Source of the DNA: Heracleum sosnowskyi | Taxonomy: Eukaryota; Streptophyta; Magnoliopsida; Apiales; Apiaceae | DNA: 64,000 bases | Reading direction: 5' to 3' | NCBI GenBank assembly: GCA_030848705.1 | Contig: JAUIZM010000013.1 | Span: 62,001 to 126,000 of the forward strand | Shown here: one piece after another, positions 7,941 through 15,300 of the stretch | Layout: every line of letters starts with the position of its first letter | Numbering within the stretch: position 1 is the first letter of the stretch | Made by a program: the position numbers and the translations under genes | Notes under the pieces: model-generated | What the model was told of the DNA's origin: nothing | The model's database searches: none | What the model saw: the letters and a program-made list of their open reading frames with translations, nothing else

Positions 7941-10250
7941 GTCAGAATGTTTAGGAACCCACACTTGTTGGATTCCTTGTTCATGCATTTTATTAAATTT
8001 AACAGCAGAAGACTTTTTTACTTTAGCAGTCCTGACAGGATTTACTCCATCAGGATTTGCTTTATCAGTATCAGTATTAACAAAAGCATGCTTCACTATG
8101 ACATTTTCAGTCCTATCAGACTTTGTACTACTTTCAAACTTAGGCAATGGATCATAAAAGTTATAGTACAAATCATGATACTCTTTACATGTATAAATAG
8201 AATGCCATAGACTACCACAATGAAAACAGGAATTCTGTGGTTTGTAAAATACTGATCTATTCCTAACATCAGACTTAGGAATTTCAGCAATTTTTTTCTT
8301 ACTCTTTTTACAATCAATAGCAAGATGATTAGAGTTACCACAGTTAAAACAACTCTTTCTAGGTGCATTTGGGATATACTTATAACCATTTTCTTTATTG
8401 ATCCCAATTTTGCCATTCCTGTTTCTCTTAACAGTAGCTTCCTTTTTCTTATCTGTAACCTCACAGATTTTATCCTTAAGCTGTTTCTGAGACAATAGAC
8501 CTACATTCTTAGTGACTTTGTTCATGACAGGTTTAGACTTTATAATTTTAATTCCTTGAATAGAAGAAGATCCCTTTTCAAAAGTAGAATTGGAATCCTT
8601 ACCAAAAACAAAATTAACAGGAGTAATCTTAGATTTGGTTGAGTCTATAACATGTCTATAGGTCTTTGGACTGACTGTCTCATCAATGACAATTTTCTCT
8701 TCTAATTTCTTATCTTCATCTGACTTATATCCTAAACACTCTTTCCAATTCTTAGAGGTATTAATCTCATGAAATTTCCTACCAGAGTCTGTCCAGGTTC
8801 TGATTTTCTCATTAGCATATTCAAGTTCTTTTTCAAGGGAAGTACATTTAGATGTCATCTCTAAGTGCATGTGTTTAGCATTATCACATTCTTTTTGTAC
8901 TTCTTGCATACGAGAAAATTCAGCTTCTAATATCTCATTCCTTTTTCTAAGGTCAGACATCTCAGATAAGATTCTAGTATTTTCAGCAGTTTGACTTCTA
9001 AAGCTAATATGTAATGACTTTAGAAAACGTCTTAACTCAGAAGCATTATCAGTATCAAAATCAAAGATAGTATTTAGTACCTTATCATCAGGAGCAGCAG
9101 TTACATCAGCATTGGCCATTAACGCATAGTTGACTACCTCAGTATCAGATTCTGAGGAAGAGTCCATCCAATCCTTGCTTGATGTGATGAGTGCCTTTGT
9201 CTTGTTGCATTCAGAAGCAAAGTGACCCATACCATTACACTTGTAGCATCTAACCTTTGACTTGTCAAATTTGCTACCCTTGCTGTCCTTTTTGATATAC
9301 TTGTCTTTGTCTGCTTTGAAAGTCTTTTTCTGAAAGTTGCCTTGTCTTCTATTCTTCCTGAACTTCATCCTTCTGAAGTTTCTGACAATCATAGCAACCA
9401 TCTCTTCCATGTCTGAGTCAGAAGAATCATCACCAGTATTGGCATCAGGATTGCCATCAGTATCTGATGAAGAGTCGTCAGGATCTGACTCAGCTACTCT
9501 TGATTTACTTCTTGAGACCTCCATAGCTTTTCCTTTTGATTTAGCCTCTGCTTTCAAAGCAATTGATTTTGCCTTGCTGCTTTTCTTGTTCTTCCTCTGT
9601 TGAACTTCAAGATCATGAGTTCTTAGCATCCCATAGATCTCATCAAGAGACACAATGTTCAGATCATACTGGTGTCTAATGATTGAGGTCTGAGTATCCC
9701 ATTCTTCAGGTAAAGCTCTAAGAAATTTGGTGTTTGAATCTTCAGTTTCATATACTTTGTCAACTAAGGATAAGCTGTTCAATAGTGTTAGGAATCTATC
9801 ATATAGCTCAGTCAGGCTCTCTTCAGGTCTTGCATCGAATTGTTCATATTCTTGAATCAATAGAGCCCTTCTGTTTTTCTTGACAGATGCAGATCCCTGG
9901 CACTGAGTTTCCAAAGTATCCCAGATTTCTTTTGAAGACTTGCATGCAATCACTCTGTTTGACATAACAGCATCAAGACCATTGTGCAAGATATTCTTTA
10001 TCTTTGGTTCTCTGAGTACATGAGCTTTTTCTTCTGGAGTCCATTCAGATTTAGCTTTGACCACATAATGTTCTGGTACTGTATCTGTTCGTTCTACGAA
10101 CTTTGTTGGTATATATGGTCCATCACGAATCCTGTCCAGATTGTCAGGATCCATAGCCTCCAGGTACATCAACATCTTTACCCTCCATGTAGGATATTCT
10201 GATATCTTCAAGATGGGAATCTTCATGCTTTCATACTTGGTTGTCGACAT
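7938..10250 (-). CDS. gag: Gag protein with three CCHC zinc knuckles
   Basis: A 770-residue capsid/nucleocapsid protein that would form the virus-like particle and bind element RNA in the cytoplasm. The ATG at 10250 is the first after the PBS, 37 bp downstream. Residues about 60-215 match the copia-type Gag core (UBN2-like), with the typical W110-D111 and E133-Y135 helices. Residues 245-280 are an Asp/Ser-rich linker with NPD and TDG motifs. Three CX2CX4HX4C knuckles are visible: C335/C338/H343/C348, C634/C637/H642/C647 and C675/C678/H683/C688. Between the first two lies a probable coiled coil (about 400-485). Many copia Gags are much shorter with one knuckle; long Gags with extra knuckles and a coiled coil are seen in Sireviruses. 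It ends in WVPKHSD and a UAG, after which the same frame continues into pol. Confidence 0.93.
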   Translation of the reverse strand: MSTTKYESMKIPILKISEYPTWRVKMLMYLEAMDPDNLDRIRDGPYIPTKFVERTDTVPEHYVVKAKSEWTPEEKAHVLREPKIKNILHNGLDAVMSNRVIACKSSKEIWDTLETQCQGSASVKKNRRALLIQEYEQFDARPEESLTELYDRFLTLLNSLSLVDKVYETEDSNTKFLRALPEEWDTQTSIIRHQYDLNIVSLDEIYGMLRTHDLEVQQRKNKKSSKAKSIALKAEAKSKGKAMEVSRSKSRVAESDPDDSSSDTDGNPDANTGDDSSDSDMEEMVAMIVRNFRRMKFRKNRRQGNFQKKTFKADKDKYIKKDSKGSKFDKSKVRCYKCNGMGHFASECNKTKALITSSKDWMDSSSESDTEVVNYALMANADVTAAPDDKVLNTIFDFDTDNASELRRFLKSLHISFRSQTAENTRILSEMSDLRKRNEILEAEFSRMQEVQKECDNAKHMHLEMTSKCTSLEKELEYANEKIRTWTDSGRKFHEINTSKNWKECLGYKSDEDKKLEEKIVIDETVSPKTYRHVIDSTKSKITPVNFVFGKDSNSTFEKGSSSIQGIKIIKSKPVMNKVTKNVGLLSQKQLKDKICEVTDKKKEATVKRNRNGKIGINKENGYKYIPNAPRKSCFNCGNSNHLAIDCKKSKKKIAEIPKSDVRNRSVFYKPQNSCFHCGSLWHSIYTCKEYHDLYYNFYDPLPKFESSTKSDRTENVIVKHAFVNTDTDKANPDGVNPVRTAKVKKSSAVKFNKMHEQGIQQVWVPKHSD

Positions 10251-10286
10251 CTTTAGATCGTATCTGATTCAGAATTAAATCAGTTT

Positions 10287-10298
10287 GCTCTGATACCA
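10287..10298 (-). other. Primer-binding site for initiator tRNA-Met
   Basis: The minus strand reads TGGTATCAGAGC, complementary to the 3' end of plant initiator tRNA-Met and the standard PBS of plant Ty1/copia elements. Two bases (AT) separate it from the LTR end CAACA. It is the start point for minus-strand cDNA synthesis. Confidence 0.93.
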
Positions 10299-10397
10299 AT
10301 TGTTGCCCAGTAAATAACAATTGTAGAAGGGGGGTTGAATACAATTGTATAAGATTCTCGACTTTATATAACACAAATATGAAAAATCAATAACAGC

Positions 10398-10403
10398 TTT
10401 ATT
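10398..10403 (-). terminator. Probable polyadenylation signal AATAAA in LTR
   Basis: The minus strand carries AATAAA within the LTR, downstream of the likely transcription start in element orientation. The same hexamer in the 3' LTR would direct polyadenylation of genomic RNA. The hexamer is common in A+T-rich DNA, so the call rests on position. Confidence 0.4.
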
Positions 10404-10430
10404 AAATCTGATATAAAACTGTTACAAACT

Positions 10431-10505
10431 CTCTCAAGAAATTCTGATGTTCTTGAGAGCTGCTAGCTTACAAAAAACTCTCTCAAGAAATTCTGTTCTT
10501 AAGAG
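10431..10505 (-). repeat. Two tandem hairpins in the LTR built on a 21-bp direct repeat
   Basis: A 21-bp direct repeat occurs at 10426-10446 and 10475-10495. Each copy opens an inverted repeat. CTCTCAAGAA (10431-10440) pairs perfectly with TTCTTGAGAG (10450-10459) across a 9-nt loop. The second copy (10480-10489) pairs with TTCTTAAGAG (10496-10505) with one mismatch across a 6-nt loop. They fall between the likely TATA box and the AATAAA, so they would be in the R region of the RNA. A role in polyadenylation, dimerisation or packaging is possible but not shown. Confidence 0.6.
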
Positions 10506-10563
10506 CTTCTCTCTTGATTCCCTCGATTATGTTCACGCCCATAAATCGAAACCAAGACTGTGT

Positions 10564-10570
10564 TTATATA
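10564..10570 (-). promoter_or_regulatory. Probable TATA box of the LTR promoter
   Basis: The minus strand reads CACTATATAAAC here. Transcription would start roughly 30 nt further into the LTR (near 10535), leaving an R region of about 150 nt before the polyadenylation signal at 10398-10403. A second TATATAAAG lies at 10362-10370 but is only about 60 bp from the LTR end, which would leave little R and U5. The start site is inferred. Confidence 0.5.
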
Positions 10571-10721
10571 GTGCACACAGCTTCTCTATCAATAACAAGA
10601 TAAGTCCTAATCATACCAAAGATAGAAACCTATCCTTAATCGATAGCTACATTCTACAAACCAGGAACACATAGAATAACCTTCCATGTTTATCTAGACT
10701 CCAAATATAACTCGAAGTAGG

Positions 10722-10855
10722 AATCCTGATCAGCTTCAAGTTCTGATGATCAATCCTGATCATATTCTGAGTAGGAATCCTGATGATCAATAAGATACTG
10801 ACGCTTGATCAAATACTGATGACCATGCAATACTGATGACGTCAGCAATCCTGAT
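10722..10855 (+). promoter_or_regulatory. U3 cluster of seven RATMCTGAT-type motifs, possible enhancer array
   Basis: On the + strand AATCCTGAT occurs at 10722, 10752, 10776 and 10847, AATACTGAT at 10812 and 10829, and GATACTGAC at 10794. Spacing is 30, 24, 18, 18, 17 and 18 bp. Related forms flank it (TTCTGATGATC near 10741, AATTCTGAT at 10884). In element terms the cluster lies upstream of the likely TATA box, where plant retrotransposon LTRs carry transcription-factor sites. The same motif fills the coding linkers, but in the opposite orientation. Factor binding is inference. Confidence 0.5.
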
Positions 10856-10899
10856 CAGTTGAGTCTAGCTTCTGACGATCATTGAATTCTGATCTAACA

Positions 10900-10904
10900 T
10901 TCTA
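10900..10904. other. Predicted 5-bp target-site duplication (right copy)
   Basis: TTCTA immediately follows the LTR terminus CTAACA and is also satellite sequence (CCTTATTCTACATG). Ty1/copia integration normally duplicates 5 bp, so the left flank, outside the window, should end in the same five bases preceded by satellite. Confidence 0.5.
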
Positions 10905-11624
10905 CATGTAAGTATCTAAGCTCCAAACAAATTTTATGTTTAAACAAGACAATAAAGAAGCTCTAAATGGATTACTTGTTGAATAAGTCGGGAATAAAGC
11001 TCTAAGTGGTTTGGATTGAGAGGAAACCCTAAAATCTAAAAAGTTGGTAATGTGTATATGAAATTAATTGCTTATTCAATAAGTAAATATCTAAGGGTAA
11101 ATCAAGTTAATTTTTATTTAAAAAGTCAATAATGAAGCTCTAAATGAATTTCTTGTAAAATAAGTCAAGAATAAAGCTTTACGTGATTTTCATTCATTTA
11201 TTGAGAGTAACCCTAAATCCTAACAAGTCAATGACGAGGCTCACAAGTTTTATCCTTATTCTACATGTAAGTATCTAAGCTCCAAACAAATTTTATGTTT
11301 AAACAAGACAATAAAGAAGCTCTAAATTGATTACTTGTTGAATAAGTCGGGAATAAAGCTTTACATGATTTTCATTCATTTATTGAGAGTAACCCTAAAT
11401 CCTAACAAGTCAATGACGAGGCTCACAAGTTTTATCCTTATTCTACATGTAAGTATCTAAGCTCCAAGCAAATTTTATGTTTAAACAAGACAATAAAGAA
11501 GCTCTAAATTGATTACTTGTTGAATAAGTCGGGAATAAAGCTTCACCTGATTTTCATTCATTTATTGAGAGTAACCCTAAATCCTAACAAGTCAATGACG
11601 AGGCTCACAAGTTTTGTCCTTATT

Positions 11625-11806
11625 CTACATGTAAGTATCTAAGCTCCAAACAAATTTTATGTTTAAACAAGACAATAAAGAAGCTCTAAATTGATTACTT
11701 GTTGAATAAGTCGGGAATAAAGTTTTACGTGATTTTCATTCATTTATTGAGAGTAACCCTAAATCCTAACAAGTCAATGACGAGGCTCACAAGTTTTATC
11801 CTTATT
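11625..11806. repeat. Example 182-bp A monomer (A3 type)
   Basis: Register CTACATGTAAG to TATCCTTATT. Fixed landmarks in order are the palindrome TACATGTA, the palindrome GTTTAAAC, AAGAAGCTCTAAAT, the CENP-B-box-like GTTGAATAAGTCGGGA, the direct repeat TTCATTCATTTATT, and the telomere-like AACCCTAAATCCTAAC. Successive copies at 11261, 11443, 11625, 11807 and 11989 are exactly 182 bp apart. Confidence 0.95.
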
Positions 11807-11988
11807 CTACATGTAAGTATCTAAGCTCCAAACAAATTTTATGTTTAAACAAGACAATAAAGAAGCTCTAAATTGATTACTTGTTGAATAAGTCGGGAAT
11901 AAAGCTTTACGTGATTTTCATTCATTTATTGAGAGTAACCCTAAATCCTAACAAGTCAATGACGAAGATCACAAGTTTTATCCATATT

Positions 11989-12347
11989 CTACATGTAAGT
12001 ATCTAAGCTCCAAACAAATTTTATGTTTAAACAAGACAATAAAGAAGCTCTAAATGGATTACTTGTTGAATAAGTCGGGAATAAAGCTCTAAGTGGTTTG
12101 GATTGAGAGGAAACCCTAAAATCTAAAAAGTTGGTAATGTGTATATGAAATTAATTGCTTATTCAATAAGTAAATATCTAAGGGTAAATCAAGTTAATTT
12201 TTATTTAAAAAGTCAATAATGAAGCTCTAAATGAATTTCTTGTAAAATAAGTCAAGAATAAAGCTTTACGTGATTTTCATTCATTTATTGAGAGTAACCC
12301 TAAATCCTAACAAGTCAATGACGAGGCTCACAAGTTTTATCCTTATT
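11989..12347. repeat. Example 359-bp divergent dimer (B1-B2)
   Basis: B1 begins like an A monomer, then diverges after AATAAAGCT: TCTAAGTGGTTTGG, a telobox AAACCCTAAA (12111-12120) and GTTGGTAATGTG. B2 starts near 12163 with a divergent first half (AAGTAAATATCTAAGGG, TTTAAAAAGTC, GTCAAGAATAAAG) and returns to A sequence from TTTACGTGATTTTC. Both halves align to A with gaps, so B1 and B2 are diverged monomers of the same family, about 174 and 185 bp. Confidence 0.92.
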
Positions 12348-15300
12348 CTACATGTAAGTATCTAAGCTCCAAACAAATTTTATGTTTAAACAAGACAATA
12401 AAGAAGCTCTAAATTGATTACTTGTTGAATAAGTCGGGAATAAAGCTTTACATGATTTTCATTCATTTATTGAGAGTAACCCTAAATCCTAACAAGTCAA
12501 TGACGAGGCTCACAAGTTTTATCCTTATTCTACATGTAAGTATCTAAGCTCCAAGCAAATTTTATGTTTAAACAAGACAATAAAGAAGCTCTAAATTGAT
12601 TACTTGTTGAATAAGTCGGGAATAAAGCTTCACCTGATTTTCATTCATTTATTGAGAGTAACCCTAAATCCTAACAAGTCAATGACGAGGCTCACAAGTT
12701 TTATCCTTATTCTACATGTAAGTATCTAAGCTCCAAACAAATTTTATGTTTAAACAAGACAATAAAGAAGCTCTAAATTGATTACTTGTTGAATAAGTCG
12801 GGAATAAAGCTTTACGTGATTTTCATTCATTTATTGAGAGTAACCCTAAATCCTAACAAGTCAATGACGAGGCTCACAAGTTTTATCCTTATTCTACATG
12901 TAAGTATCTAAGCTCCAAACAAATTTTATGTTTAAACAAGACAATAAAGAAGCTCTAAATTGATTACTTGTTGAATAAGTCGGGAATAAAGCTTTACGTG
13001 ATTTTCATTCATTTATTGAGAGTAACCCTAAATCCTAACAAGTCAATGACGAAGATCACAAGTTTTATCCATATTCTACGTGTAAGTATCTAAGCTCCAA
13101 ACAAATTTTATGTTTAAACAAGACAATAAAGAAGCTCTAAATGGATTACTTATTGAATAAGTCGGGAATAAAGCTCTAAGTGGTTTGGATTGAGAGGAAA
13201 CCCTAAAATCTAAAAAGTTGGTAATGTGTATATGAAATTAATTGCTTATTCAATAAGTAAATATCTAAGGGTAAATCAAGTTCATTTTTATTTAAAAAGT
13301 CAATAATGAAGCTCTAAATGAATTTCTTGTAAAATAAGTCAAGAATAAAGCTTTACGTGATTTTCATTCATTTATTGAGAGTAACCCTAAATCCTAACAA
13401 GTCAATGACGAGGCTCACAAGTTTTATCCTTATTCTACATGTAAGAATCTAAGCTCCAAACAAATTTTATGTTTAAACAAGACAATAAAGAAGCTCTAAA
13501 TTGATTACTTGTTGAATAAGTCGGGAATAAAGCTTTACGTGATTTTCATTCATTTATTGAGAGTAACCCTAAATCCTAACAAGTCAATGACGAAGATCAC
13601 AAGTTTTATCCTTATTCTACATGTAAGTATCTAAGCTCCAAACAAATTTTATGTTTAAACAAGACAATAAAGAAGCTCTAAATGGATTACTTGTTGAATA
13701 AGTCGGGAATAAAGCTCTAAGTGGTTTGGATTGAGAGGAAACCCTAAAATCTAAAAAGTTGGTAATGTGTATATGAAATTAATTGCTTATTCAATAAGTA
13801 AATATCTAAGGGTAAATCAAGTTAATTTTTATTTAAAAAGTCAATAATGAAGCTCTAAATGAATTTCTTGTAAAATAAGTCAAGAATAAAGCTTTACGTG
13901 ATTTTCATTCATTTATTGAGAGTAACCCTAAATCCTAACAAGTCAATGACGAGGCTCACAAGTTTTATCCTTATTCTACAGGTAAGTATCTAAGCTCCAA
14001 ACAAATTTTATGTTTAAACAAGACAATAAAGAAGCTCTAAATTGATTACTTGTTGAATAAGTCGGGAATAAAGCTTTACATGATTTTCATTCATTTATTG
14101 AGAGTAACCCTAAATCCTAACAAGTCAATGACGAGGCTCACAAGTTTTATCCTTATTCTACATGTAAGTATCTAAGCTCCAAGCAAATTTTATGTTTAAA
14201 CAAGACAATAAAGAAGCTCTAAATTGATTACTTGTTGAATAAGTCGGGAATAAAGCTTCACCTGATTTTCATTCATTTATTGAGAGTAACCCAAAATCCT
14301 AACAAGTCAATGACGAGGCTCACAAGTTTTATCCTTATTCTACATGTAAGTATCTAAGCTCCAAACAAATTTTATGTTTAAACAAGACAATAAAGAAGCT
14401 CTAAATTGATTACTTGTTGAATAAGTCGGGAATAAAGCTTTACGTGATTTTCATTCATTTATTGAGAGTAACCCTAAATCCTAACAAGTCAATGACGAGG
14501 CTCACAAGTTTTATCCTTATTCTACATGTAAGTATCTATGCTCCAAACAAATTTTATGTTTAAACAAGACAATAAAGAAGCTCTAAATTGATTACTTGTT
14601 GAATAAGTCGGGAATAAAGCTTTACGTGATTTTCATTCATTTATTGAGAGTAACCCTAAATCCTAACAAGTCAATGACGAGGCTCACAAGTTTTATCCTT
14701 ATTCTACATGTAAGTATCTAAGTTCCAAACAAATTTTATGTTTAAACAAGACAATAAAGAAGCTCTAAATTGATTACTTGTTGAATAAGTCGGGAATAAA
14801 GCTCTAAGTGGTTTGGATTGAGAGGAAACCCTAAAATCTAAAAAGTTGGTAATGTCTATATGAAATTAATTGCTTATTCAATAAGTAAATATCTAAGGGT
14901 AAATCAAGTTCATTTTTATTTAAAAAGTCAATAATGAAGCTCTAAATGAATTTCTTGTAAAATAAGTCAAGAATAAAGCTTTACGTGATTTTCATTCATT
15001 TATTGAGAGTAACCCTAAATCCTAACAAGTCAATGACGAGGCTCACAAGTTTTATCCTTATTCTACATGTAAGTATCTAAGCTCCAAACAAATTTTATGT
15101 TTAAACAAGACAATAAAGAAGCTCTAAATTGATTACTTGTTGAATAAGTCGGGAATAAAGCTTTACGTGATTTTCATTCATTTATTGAGAGTAACCCTAA
15201 ATCCTAACAAGTCAATGACGAAGATCACAAGTTTTATCCTTATTCTACATGTAAGTATCTAAGTTCCAAGCAAATTTTATGTTTAAACAAGACAATAAAG

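Larger units (their letters stand above)
1..10899 (-). mobile_element. Ty1/copia LTR retrotransposon, Sirevirus-like, 3' end outside window
   Basis: Reading on the minus strand from 10899 to 1, the order is 5' LTR, primer-binding site, gag, pol (protease-integrase-RT-RNase H) and extra ORFs. Integrase upstream of RT defines Ty1/copia (Pseudoviridae-like). The long gag with several CCHC knuckles and a coiled coil, plus a large ORF after pol, fits the Sirevirus lineage. The polypurine tract and 3' LTR are not visible and should lie left of base 1, so the full element is longer than 10.9 kb. The long reading frames are intact apart from one UAG between gag and pol and a frame change near the end of ORF3, which suggests recent insertion. 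The right end abuts satellite DNA directly. Family assignment rests on domain order and motifs, not on a tree. Confidence 0.95.
10301..10899 (-). repeat. 5' LTR of the retrotransposon (599 bp)
   Basis: On the + strand the LTR begins TGTTGCCC (10301) and ends CTAACA (10899), giving 4-bp inverted termini TGTT/AACA with the usual TG...CA ends. It lies 2 bp from the primer-binding site on the inner side and touches satellite sequence on the outer side. In element orientation U3 is at the right: a motif cluster at 10722-10855, a TATA-like box at 10564-10570, two hairpins at 10431-10505, an AATAAA signal at 10398-10403, then U5. The second LTR is outside the window, so the boundaries rest on termini, the PBS and the satellite junction rather than on comparing two LTRs. 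Confidence 0.88.
11261..12347. repeat. Reference canonical higher-order repeat (six monomers, 1087 bp)
   Basis: This unit is A1 (11261-11442), A2 (11443-11624), A3 (11625-11806), A4 (11807-11988), B1 (about 11989-12162) and B2 (about 12163-12347). Each position has its own diagnostic bases: A1 TTACATGAT; A2 CCAAGCAAAT with TTCACCTGAT; A3 TTACGTGAT with GAGGCTCAC (TTTTACGTG in this copy); A4 GAAGATCAC, usually with CCATATTC; B1 AAATGGATTAC with TCTAAGTGGTTTGG; B2 AAGTAAATATC with AAGTCAAGAAT. The same order recurs in 24 of the 47 B-to-B intervals by length. Confidence 0.93.

Noticed and set aside
10362..10370. Alternative LTR TATA box (TATATAAAG on minus)
   Set aside because: Good match, but about 60 bp from the LTR end and past the AATAAA in element order, leaving little room for R and U5.
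10447..10674. 75-residue + strand ORF in the LTR
   Set aside because: It is antisense to the LTR transcript and runs through the hairpins and TATA-like box, with no domain.
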